DNA of 64,000 bases, from assembly GCF_963576615.1 (NCBI RefSeq), contig NC_088708.1, positions 8,742,001 to 8,806,000 of the forward strand, written 5' to 3'. Both the position numbers and the translations under genes were made by a program. This document shows positions 24,139 to 35,500 of the stretch, one piece after another (positions within the stretch are counted from its first letter, which is position 1; each line of letters begins with the position of its first letter). Source of the stretch: Watersipora subatra. Taxonomy: Eukaryota; Bryozoa; Gymnolaemata; Cheilostomatida; Watersiporidae. The notes beneath the pieces were generated by a model. That model did not search any database and had not been told where the DNA came from. It was given only the letters and a program-made list of their open reading frames with translations.

Positions 24139-24756
24139 TATAGCATTTATGCGGATGCCAGGCAAGTTTGGTACACTTTATGCGGAGTATACCATATGTA
24201 ACGACAAGGCTAATCCAAACAAGGAGATTGCACTGCTGCTTGGTAAATGAATTGAACGAGTTTATTTATTCTTGGCGACGAACAAATCCATACATGTTGT
24301 CCAACTCTTAATTCACCAATACACCGTGAAATCTAAAAGTTTAAATGAATATGTGACATGTAGTTTGCGATACTAAAAAAGATAAAAAAGTGTACATAAC
24401 AGCCATAAAAACATGCTAGCAAAAATGAATTTTACATTATATTAAAAGTAGCATACCTTTAATTGTCCAGGAATTGCCTTGTGTACATATAGTAGGCATG
24501 AACTTCTGGAGTAAACAGCTATACAAGTCCTTTAGTCAGGGCACAAAAAAACCTACTGCCTAGGCCTGTCAGAGCACCCACTGGTCAGCAAGAGCAATTA
24601 CTGGCGTCCCCAAACCCCATTGGTAGATGTAAGGTGACGACCTCCAACAAACCCAATCACAAGTCACCAGACCACCTGCTGCCTAGGCCTGTTTATTACA
24701 TAACAAACCCAATCACAAGTCACCAGACCACCTGCTGCCTAGGCCTGTTTATTACA
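24139..24756 (-). repeat. 3' LTR of the BEL/Pao element
   Basis: On the - strand it opens with tgtaataaacaggcctaggc. It is longer than the other LTR because its outer U3 part (about 55 bp) is tandemly duplicated at 24700-24756. Confidence 0.9.
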
Positions 24757-27700
24757 CTCCCACCTAATTTTATGCAAAATCATACACCTTGATACTACCA
24801 TGATACTATCGACGCTATGACACTGTGGGTATAATATATGGGTATACTAACTGTAAGCATATGCTATCTAACTATCTATTGCTGGCACGAGAAGTATCAA
24901 CTTCTGGACGGGCCTCTCCAGCACAGAAGGTTCCGTCATCTTCTTTCCTTGTCTGTCGAGGTGTCTGTTTGCTACTCGCAGCTGGACTCTTCGTACCAGG
25001 GCATCATTGTCCTTGAACACCTGCTGTACGATTGCTGTGAGCCATTGTCCTCAAGGTAGATTTTCGTCCATTATCAACACGAAGTCACCAATTGCTATGG
25101 ATCTCTCCATCTTTGTCTATTTTTGTTGTTTGTTTATGTGAACGAAGTACTGATTGCGCCACTCTGTCCAGAAGTGTTTCGCGAATTGTTGTACCTTTCG
25201 ACACATTTTACGGCCATACGCCTCTTCATTGCCAGATTTTCCTAGAACTACAGTTGGCTGACTGGGCTTCATAGTGATCAAATGGTTAGGTGTGAGCACT
25301 ATTTCGTCAGGCTTGTTGAAATTATCCACACTAAGTAGCCTGCTATTCACGATAGCCATGACCTCATAGAAAGCGGTTTTCAGAGCCATTGTATCCATTC
25401 TTGTGGTATAGGTAGGAAGCATACTGTTGAGCACAGACTTCACTGTGCGTATCTGCCTCTCCCACACACCGCCGGCGTGGCTGGCACTCGGAGCATTGAA
25501 CTTGAACTCTATCATAGAGTCTTTCAAGGCGTCTTGAATGCCGGAGCTCAGGCTCGCAAAACTGGCGAGGAGCTCATTCTTTGTGCCTATAAAATTTGTT
25601 CCGTTGTCACAGCATATTGTTTTAACGGGACCTCGAATGCAAATAAAGGAGCGTAGAGCATTTATTAGAGCGTCTGTTGACGTTGAATCCAAGAGCTCTA
25701 TGTGGATAGCCCTAAAATACATCTAAGTCAGAAGGAGATTCCATCTCTTTACTTCTATACGGCGATCCTTAACTGTGCACGGTCCAAAACAGTCCATACC
25801 TATATACGTAAAAGGCGGAGTAGGCTCAATCCGGCTTTGAGGCAGTTCTCCCATCTGCTGCTGTACTGCTGGCGCCCTCATGGCTCTGCAAGGTGCACAC
25901 TGATAAATATGGCGTTTAACTAGCTTGTTCGCAGCTGTTATCCAATAGCCTTGAGTTCTTAGAGCCCCTAAGGTCATGGCCTGTCCTTGGTGATACACCT
26001 TCTGATAGGCCGGTTCTATCGACAATTTTGAGACGTGAGCTTTCTCAGGCAATATCAGAGGGTGCTTCTCTTTGAAGCTTAATGCTAAGGATCTCCTAGC
26101 TCTCCCACCAATCCTCATCATGCCTTGTTTATCCAGGAATAGAGTCAAACACAGTAGTGAGCTTTGCTTGTGCACCGACTGAGAGCTTTCGAGAGCCTTC
26201 AGCTCATCTCTATAATATTCTCTTTGCGTTAGCTTGATAACTATCTTCTCTGCTTCCTGCAGTTGAAAACATATAAGTTTGGTTTTCGCCAACTTCTATT
26301 TTTGAGCATTGTTTTAGCCTTGGCGATTGTTCTAATCAGTCTTGTCCACGATCCATGTCGTTCAAAGTTCAGCTTTCTTTCTTCTGGCTGAGCTTTCCTT
26401 GTACACAACACCTGTTTGGGTCGTTTGATCTCTGGGTCCTCAGGGAGTGTTTCACCTTAATACTCATTGTTTAAGTGTTTCCTTATATCTGGAGCATGCA
26501 GAAACTGTGGTCCATGCCACCATGCAGACTTTTGGAGGCTATATAAGCTTGCACCTCGAGAAAATAGATCGGCGGGGTTAGCCTTTCCTAGAACATAGTG
26601 CCATTGCTCACATTCAGAGTTGCTCCGTATTGTCTGCACCCTGTTCGCCACAAACATGTGATAGCGGAGTTCACTGTTCTTAATGTAGCCTAAGGCTACA
26701 GCAGGATCGGACCAAAAATATTCTTGGTCGATTATCATATCGAGCTCGGCCTTGAGAGTTGCGCTGAGTTTTGCTGCTTCTACAGCTGCCTGCCGCTCTA
26801 AACGGGTATAGTCATCAGCTTCGTGGGAGCAACTCTTCCTCTAGCCATAAGCAGTGTAACATGGACCTTGCTATGTTCATCCACCATTCTCAGATACGTG
26901 CAAGCACCATAGTCTTGTAGGCTTGCGTCACTAAAGTGATGCAGCTCTGTGTGCACTGCTCTGCCAAGGTCTTTTGCTTGAACACATCGGTCAATTTTGA
27001 CGGTGTCTAGATTGTCTAGCTCATAAACCCATTCTTGCCATTGTTCTTGCAATTGCATAGATACTTCTGCGTCCCATTCGCCTTTCTCCTGACAAGCTTT
27101 TTGGGAAATCATTTGTCCTTTCAGAGTAAAAGGAGAGAGCAACCCCAAAGGGTCATAAAGCTGCGAGACGGCAGACCGTATTCCTCTTCTAGTAGGGGCT
27201 GTGAACTTCATGTTATTCTTAAACTCTATGGTATCGGTCTGTATAGACCATTCTATACCGAGAGTTCTTTCAGTAGGTAGACGGTCATGAAACAGGTCAT
27301 GACCGTGTGCTTCCTGTACTACTTCAGATAGTGGCATAGCAGCCATTACTTCTCGGCTATTGCTTACGAACTTATGAAGTCGCAAGTTACCACTGTTGCA
27401 TATGCCAGTTGCTTCGGCAATCAGGTTGACAATCTCTTCTGTTGTATTGACACTAGTGATTCCGTCGTCTACGTAAAAGTCTTTGATGATAAATCTGCTA
27501 GCTGAAGGTTTCTCATGTTTGTGTTGTCTTACAATGTGTCGCAAGGCAAAGATTGCGACGCCTGGAGACGAGGTGGCTCCAAAGAGATGCCTTGTCATTC
27601 TATAGGTACTCACTGATTTCAGATCTGGATCAATCCAAAGAAACCGTAAATAGTCTGTATGTGCTTCTGGAACATGAAAGTTGTGGAACATTTTCTCCAC

Positions 27701-30700
27701 GTTGCAAGATATTGCTATTGGGTTCTTGCGGAACCGCAAAAGAATGCCAATCAAACTATTCATGCGAACGGGCCCAGTAAGCAACTTGCCATTGAGGGAC
27801 TCATTTGCATATCTGGCACTGGCGTCAAAAACTACGCGAAGTCTTCTCTTTGTTGGGTATTATATGCCAAAATGTGGGATATACCACTCCTTGCCTTTAT
27901 CAGCTTCATCAGCGACTACTTCTGCAAAGCCATTGTCTACCATATCTTTGACGAAACTGAAATACTCGATCTTGTACTCTTCATCTCTTTTGAATCTTTC
28001 AACTAGCTGCTTTAGTCTTTTCTCGGTTTGTGCCTTGTTATTAGGCATAAAAGACTTGTCCTTGAGTAGAAGAGGTAGACAGTAGGACCCACTTTCTAAC
28101 TTTGTTATTCCTCCTTCCAAGGTGTCCAAGAATTGCAAATCACGTTGTGACAGCTTTGGTTGTCCAAGAGAATAATCATCTAGCACACATTCTTCTTTGA
28201 TTTGGGTGTTATGTACTGTGAACTCTTGTACCGACTTGCTTATCTCGCCACACAGCGTCCATCCGAGCTTCGTTTTTACTGCAAAAGGCTGTCCTTCCTG
28301 CCCGAGTATGGTTTCTAATAGGGCTAATGCTTTTGAGCAGTCAACTCCTATGAGCAGTCTCACTGGAATAGCCATCTAGAGTGGTAGCTTTCTGAGCAAG
28401 CTCTTTAGATGTGGGAGATCAGCTACATGACTTCTATTCGGTATTTGAGTTGGTGTACAGGGGATACATTCCTGCTCATAAGCCTCGATCTCCAACTTTT
28501 CTGTTGCTGCTAAGCCAAAGTCTCTAACTGTGAGCTTGTAGCAATTTAAAAGCTTGGTCTTCTGTCCATTTAGTGTCGTAATAGTAATCCTTTCTGGCGT
28601 GAACGTGGGCTTTATCTTAGAAGCTAAGCTCTGAGAAATGAAGCTGACATCTGACTGGGTGTCGAAAAGACCATAGACCAGCTGCTCTGATAGACCCGTT
28701 CCCACGTAAACTGGTACAATCATACTAAGGAGCCTGCTTTGGCCCTGTTCCGCTGCATTAGCATTTACTTTCTTACTTTCGGTTACGCTCTCACCAGACC
28801 TTTGTGGCTGAATTTGCTTCTCTTTAGTACTTTCTTGCTTGGTTGCTTTCTCCTTAGTAAAGCTTCTTTTTTGATGTAGAGCTGTAGGTTGGGCTTTGCC
28901 ACATTTACCGCAGGTAGCCCTTTCTGAACAGCTTTTGCTGCTATGTCCGGTCTTTATGCAGCCAAAGCATAGCCTTTGTTCCATGATAAACTTCTTCTTA
29001 TATTCCTCGCTTTTAGCCGCTAATGAGCGACACTCTGTGACAACGTGAGAGTTTTTATAAAAAAGTATGCAATCTTCAGCCTTGTTAGCGTTGGAGCGAT
29101 AGCTTCTTGCATTTTGTGGTTTGTCTGAAATGTTGGCTTTTGGCTTGGAATTTGGTTTTGAATCACTTCCATCTCACAAGTTGTTGTTTGACACTTTAGC
29201 TTCACGAGCGACAAATTCCACATACTTTGAAAAAGGTGGAAATCCTCCCTTCTCTTCTTGGTCCGTTACATAATACATCCAGCGGTTGATTGCCCATCCA
29301 GGGAGAGCCTTTATAAACTTCTTATTCTCTCTTTTCTCATCCGGAGCCTTGAGGTTTGGAATAGCTGCTTGAGCCGCAAGACATTGTCTCAAGAAATAGG
29401 AGTACTTTTTGAGTGCTACTTGGTCTTTATTGCCTATCTTTGGCCATCCTTCCAACTTGTCTCTGAAGCCATTTTCTACCAAGTCGTCTTTACCAAATTC
29501 TCCTTGAAGGGTTGCAAGCGCTTTTTTATAGGCATTAGTAGTTTGCAGCCGAAAGTATCCACTGATAGCTTCTAGCGCTTCTCCACTTACATATTTCCTG
29601 AGTCGGTGCAACTCTTCTATCGGTGTTCCTTTTTTGAAATGAATGAGGTCATTAAACGAGGCTCTCCAATCAGCATACTGGAGAGGGTCTCCACTAAAGA
29701 CAAATGGCTCTGGTGGAGCTAACAAAGAAATGTGCATCCGTTCTGTAACGGCGTCTGCTATGTCCTCCGCTTTATTTAGCATGTTTTGTTGTGACGTTGC
29801 TGTTGTAGGACTCCATTGTTGTGCTGCTTGATATCCTCCAAGTGCTTCATGATGAGCCTGGAAGCTGTTTCTAGATGCTTGCGGTAGAATTGGCTGTTCA
29901 GATGTAGGCTCTCTGTTGAGTTCAATGGCAGATGCTTTTACTGGTTGATGCTCTTGTCTTCTGATTGGCTGGTTAGAAACGTGTGTATTTTGTGGCATAG
30001 TGTCTGCCTCCAACACTGAGCGTCTACGTTCTGTGGGAGGTGGCGGTGCTGTTTGTATGGCAGCTTGATTCGGTTGCTGCACACTTTCTGCATTGTCAGA
30101 ACTTGTTTCTTTTAGCAGTTGTACCTGCCTAGCAGCCATACGAGCTTGCAACTGCTTCATCTGCTCTTCCAATTGAGCTTTGGCCTCCTGCAATCTGCCT
30201 CTTCCTCTTGTAGCAATCGCTCATCTTCCTCATGCCTTTCTTCTCGTTGTTGAAGATAATCTCTTAACTGCTGGCTTTCAGCAATAAACTGCTCAAAGAG
30301 GTTTTGTGTGACAGTTTCAACTTTATTTTCACTAAGTGTCTTAATCTCATCAAGTGTACTACATATAGCATGCGATTTATGTTCCATCTGTGAAACAAAA
30401 GCTTGTACATCATACAGCTCTTTGCTTTCAGCAGCTACTGAAAATGTTTCACTTCGCTCTTAAAACTCATCAACAATTTTTACTAATCTCTGTGAAAGTA
30501 CTAAAACCTTTTGCTCTCTAGCTTTTAAAGCAAGTTTAATGTCACGCCTAGACCTTCTAAGTGCTTTGCTCTCAGACACATGTCCACTGTCAGGCACAGC
30601 TACATGACTACCATTACCATCTTTATTCTGCTCAGTTGTAGATAGTGTTTCATTTACATTTGACTGCAATGTCATTAACTCTTCATCAGAGGATGCCATT

Positions 30701-31675
30701 GTGCACAAAATCTTATTATTGAATCAACCTTATGCTATTACTAATCATCTACACCACAATATTTGTGTGCAGTTAACCACGGCAAGTTTGGGAACGGTCA
30801 ATACATTAATTGCGTGCTTATCAATAATTACCTTTTTTACACTTTACTTCAATGTAAGGAAATTGGTCAAGGTTCCACTGCAAGGAAGACAGCTTGAGCA
30901 ACTGCGGCAAATCAAGGCCAAGCAACAGGTAGACAACCCACAAGTAACAGGATGAGGGTGATGCCACCGCCAACTCCGCGAGCTCGTGGACACACAAACA
31001 ATAACCCGCCCAACCAAGGTGTTCTCTGACAGTCCTACCCAGTTACAAGAGTAACTAATAAAGAAAATGCAGTATATAGAGACAAAAACAAAAAAGCTAT
31101 GACCAACTGTAACAAGTCCAAAAGACAAATTATGACTAAAACCTACGTGACTGCTGGGTAAACAGATTTCAACTTTAATTAAAATGTAATAAATTGTACG
31201 TGTAGCAACTTAGCTGTAGCTGACGCGTGGGTAAAGGCTCTTGTGTGTCATCTGGTGTGTCGATACAACGGTGTCTCTATGTTTACTGTACGATATGTAT
31301 GAGAGTGTTAATAGCAGAGTGGTTACGACGATGAACTGCAGTTTCCACTGTGAATGTTTGCTTCAATATGCACGGTTCTATCTCTGTAAATGCGCGGTAC
31401 TGTGTGGCCTTTGATGTATTTCTGTACGATTATTGTCTGTGATTGTTGTTTAATCGGCTGACTTTTGACTACGCGTGTATCCTTGTACGCCTAGTGCGTC
31501 TACGATTTAGTGTTAAATCCGTAACGTGAGACTGTAGATATTCTTGACTCTATGCCTATATGCGTCTAGGTTCACAGAAGTCACTCCTAGAGAGGTTGAA
31601 GAATTTCACTCCTTGTGAGAGAAATTAAGAGGTCAAATAATTTCACTCCTTATGAGAGAAAATTAATGATTTCAC

Positions 31676-32236
31676 TATAACATTTATGCGGATGCTAGGC
31701 AAGTTTGGTACATTTTATGCGGAGTATACCGTATGTAACGACAAGGCTAATCCAAACAAGGAGATTGCACTGCTGCTTGGTAAATGAATTGAACGAGTTT
31801 ATTTATTCTTGGCGACGAACAAATCTATACATGTTGTCCAACTCTTAATTCACCAATACACCGTGAAATCTAAAAGTTTAGATGAACATGTGACATGTGG
31901 TTTGCGATACTAGAAAAGATAAAAAAGTGTACATAACAGCTATAAAAACATGCTAGCAAAAATGAATTTTACATTACATTAAAAGTAGCATACCTTTAAT
32001 TGTCCAGGAATTGCCTTGTGTACATATAGTAGGCATGAACTTCTGGAGTAAACAGCTATACAAGTCCTTTAGTCAGGGCACAAAAAACCTACTGCCTAGG
32101 CCTGTCAGAGCACCCACTGGTCAGCAAGAGCAATTACTGGCGTCCCCAAACCCCATTGGTAGATGTAAGGTGACGACCTCCAACAAACCCAATCACAAGT
32201 CACCAGACCACCTGCTGCCTAGGCCTGTTTATTACA
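31676..32236 (-). repeat. 5' LTR of the BEL/Pao element
   Basis: 561 bp, direct repeat of 24139-24756 without the internal duplication. Its outer end lies 34 bp from the 3' end of the tRNA-Ser gene. Confidence 0.9.
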
Positions 32237-32257
32237 AATATAAATAGTATACAATAT

Positions 32258-32263
32258 AAAAAA
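32258..32263 (-). terminator. Pol III terminator of tRNA-Ser
   Basis: A run of six T on the - strand, 7 nt past the tRNA discriminator base, as expected for RNA polymerase III. Confidence 0.75.
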
Positions 32264-32269
32264 CAATTT

Positions 32270-32351
32270 CGCAGTCGGCAGGATTCGAACCTGCGCGGGC
32301 AGAGCCCAATTGATTTCTAGTCAATCGCCTTAACCACTCGGCCACGACTGC
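32270..32351 (-). tRNA. tRNA-Ser (anticodon AGA)
   Basis: 82 nt on the - strand. The acceptor stem is GCAGTCG/CGACTGC with discriminator G; the D arm is tggccgagtggttaaggc; the anticodon arm is attga-ctAGAaa-tcaat; the variable arm is long (gggctctgccc), as in class II tRNAs; the T arm is gcaggttcgaatcctgc. All stems pair and no intron is present, so it looks functional. It decodes UCU and, through inosine, UCC and UCA. Confidence 0.96.
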
Positions 32352-32593
32352 CACGCACATAGTTAAAATTAATTAATTATTTAAAGCGTAAGCAACAGTT
32401 TTGGTTTTACGTGACCTGTCCTTGACGCCATATTCCAACGTAGCACGAAAAGACTATGGGGAGGAGTCTAGCTTTATATCCATCCACCATTTTTTTCCAA
32501 GAGTTAACAATTTTTATGGTTTTTGTCAGTTCAAATTACACACGCTCTAACAATTTTAATTAGCTTTATTCGTTAGTTGGATTAGCTGCCAAC
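32352..32593 (+). promoter_or_regulatory. Short divergent intergenic region, tRNA-Ser and CLINT1
   Basis: About 240 bp separate the 5' end of the tRNA gene (going left) from the start codon of CLINT1 (going right). The CLINT1 promoter and 5' UTR must lie here or farther left. I see no TATA box placed convincingly; the start context is gccaacATGTGG. Confidence 0.5.
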
Positions 32594-35500
32594 ATGTGGA
32601 AAGTTAAAGAGATAGCCGACAAAGTGTAAGTAATTCATTGGTAGATTTCACTCTCTAAAATTTTTTGTTCCTTTACATAGGCTACAAATATTGATAAAAA
32701 AATTTGCCTTATCGAATTTGCGCTTGTAGCGCATTACTTGCAACGTTTAATTTAGATTTATTATCTTATTTCGTAAATTGTTGATGTATCAAATAACAGA
32801 AACTTAACCTGTATGGCCAACGACATGTGGCTTTTGATTACTCCGTTTCCCTGGCGCTTTATCCATAGATGCTAGCTCACGGCTGTTCAAGGAGCAGAAA
32901 CATTTTATTGTCAAACTAGCTTCATGCCAATAATTAAGAAATAGCCTTTTAAGGTGAACTTTGGCCAATAAATGAACTATATTGGTCATATCTAATTTTG
33001 TTTCAAAAATACTGTTTGCTTCATTGTTTTATATATATAACTTTCCAGGTAAATAATCAATTCGTTTTCAAGTTGCCTAATGCGTCCAACTATGCATTAA
33101 CCAACAAAGGAGCAAAGTTATTTCTTTTGCGCAGATGTCTTGCGGCCGTTTTTAAGCATTCTAACTCCCAGTGGTTTTACCCTCTTCTATTCATCCCCAA
33201 AGGCTAGTCTGAGGTGTTATAAAATGCACCCTTTCCACTGACTTACACATAAATAAAAACTACTCTTTATCACTTCATCACCACAGACTAATTGCCCCCT
33301 TTTTGGTTCATAAATACCCCTTTCCACTGTGTAGAACTCAATGAGACAGGTTTGGCCCCTATCCACTGCACCAAGCTAAAGAAAGCATACCATTTTTATA
33401 AAAACACTTTAGACTAGAGTGTCTGGCCACCAAAAATCACCCCTATAACGTGCTTTTTTCGTTGAGACCTTGAGGATGAAAGTTGAGAGTGAACCCCCAG
33501 GGTTCTAACTCTGCAAACTCACGACTTGTTTTGCTTTAGTGTACACATTAGCAAGTAGCATAGTAGCTCGCCCATGCAAAGATTGTTTTAATATATAACC
33601 ACTGTGTGATAGCTCCATACTATTTTTTGTCTTTCTACACCAACTTTTACTTACCAAAATTCTTACACTTTGTTGTTTGTGGTTGTTATTTGTGAGCAGG
33701 TTTGACATTAAACGTTCGAGTCGAAGGCTTCGGGAGTTTGAAGCTTAACTATGTATGTTAAATTTGTTGCACGGCTGAACTGTTATATGTTCCTGAATAT
33801 TTCTTGTAATCTTGTAAATCTGATCTTGTAAATCAAAAGATGAAACTGCTCTTTGAAGTTTGTGAAAACAACCGTGTAATGTTCCTTTTTCAGTATTCAT
33901 TGATTGTTATTTTTTTCTCAAAGTATAATCTGTAGACAATAAAGAATTACATGTTTGTTTCTTATGTGGGTAACGTAGCCTGATAAAAGCTGTTGTCTTT
34001 TTCAACGTCCTCAAAATATTTTATAAATGTAAAGAGTTGTCAGTGATAATTCAATGTTGAACATTGTTTAGCATTTACCAAAGCTGTGCACAAATTGGGA
34101 CATAACACAAGAATTACATGTGCATCACAAAAATTTGGTTTTATACCATCTCTTAATTCAGTTTTATCTGTCAATAAGTCCTGAAGACACATCAACTCAC
34201 AATTCATAAAATGTAATAATTGTTTTCTGCCTAATGCTTGTATTTGAAAAGGCTAACTTAATGGAAATTAAAGATTATATTTGTTATTATTATTATTATA
34301 TATTTGTTTATTAAGTCCAACAAAACAATCATTGACAAAGATTTACATCTGCGGTCTTTGAAATATATAATCACACAAACAGTGCATAAGCATGCAGCTA
34401 ATTAATCTGGCACACAAGGAAGTACTCACACTTACTCACAATTCATAATAGCGTGGCAACTCATGAACATATATACATAGACATATACACGCGCTACTGT
34501 TGTGCATACACAAATAACCATGCTTCTGCCACACACATCTGTCTACCTCAAAAAAGTTGAAAAGTTATTGTAAGTGCATGAATTAAGACAACGCATTAGC
34601 TGCAGTCCTTGATTTTTTTACCAATTTTCCTATTATGTCAGAAAAGTATTCACTTTAGATGTTGAGAGATTTTTCTTGGTTCTATTTGAAAGTTTTATTT
34701 TTTCAAATAACTGAATTTGTCTACGGTATGCTCATGTAGAACCAATGTGGTCATGAACTACACTGAGCCTGAGTCCAAAGTTAGAGAAGCAACAAATGAT
34801 CAAGCCTGGGGACCACACGGCTCATTAATGTCTGAAATTGCTCAATTAACAAGCAGTTACGAAGCCTTTCCAGAGGTGATGGGTATGCTTTGGAAAAGAA
34901 TGTTTCATGAGAACAGAAGGGACTGGAGAAGAGTATACAAGGTAGGCTTCGTTTCTCCAGTTGCCTCTCTAATTACAGATGAGGGGGCTGCATGATATTA
35001 CAAATAAATAGCACTTGCACGGTATAAGTTGTTTTGTTATGCATAAGACCGGCAAGCTTCTTCAATGTCAAGTGGTTATTTCATTTCTGTTATAGTGACT
35101 GACACGACACATGCTTTTATGATTTGGTACCATAATAAATTTGCCTGTTGTAAACGAGCATGATTATTGCATGCACTGTTAGTAAAATGATTTAGAAGAG
35201 AGTTCCTGAGAAAAAGTTTGATAAGTTACTGTGAGAATGGCCGAGAAATTAGTTGTTTAGTATTTACTTATTTCAGCCATTCGGTTAGTCATCCTAGTTT
35301 TCATTGACAATAGCAGTTTTTTAAAATAGCTTTTTGTTTGCCGCATTTGGCTAGCGTTATATTTAAAACTAGCGCCTCATTTACTTTATTTTTATCTGCG
35401 CTAAACACTTGATGGCTGAACGAAGTAGGCTGCTAAATCATCTAACTGGGCTAAATTAATAAATGAAATTATCAAAGAAAAGTATTTCTTAAATTAATTT

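Larger units (their letters stand above)
24139..32236 (-). mobile_element. BEL/Pao LTR retroelement, broken fossil
   Basis: An old retrovirus-like LTR element on the - strand, about 8.1 kb, flanked by the 5-bp direct repeat AATAT. LTRs are at 24139-24756 (3') and 31676-32236 (5'). Between them, in - strand order, come a leader (31.7-30.7 kb), gag with a CCHC knuckle (about 30.7-28.9 kb), an aspartic protease region (about 28.7 kb), reverse transcriptase with YVDD (about 28.3-26.8 kb), RNase H (about 26.7-26.4 kb) and integrase with the zinc-binding and DDE parts (about 26.3-25.1 kb). A purine tract (aggtgggag) precedes the 3' LTR. The LTRs differ by about 2%, so the insertion is fairly recent. 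The coding region is broken, with roughly half a dozen or more interruptions. I did not recognise a primer-binding site. Confidence 0.92.

Noticed and set aside
25117-30708. Possible host gene on the - strand
   Set aside because: All frames belong to the BEL/Pao fossil between its LTRs (gag, protease, reverse transcriptase, RNase H, integrase).
32998-33207. Possible extra exon after tttccag in CLINT1 intron 1
   Set aside because: ENTH sequence joins directly from exon 1 to exon 2 without it, and the product resembles nothing known.
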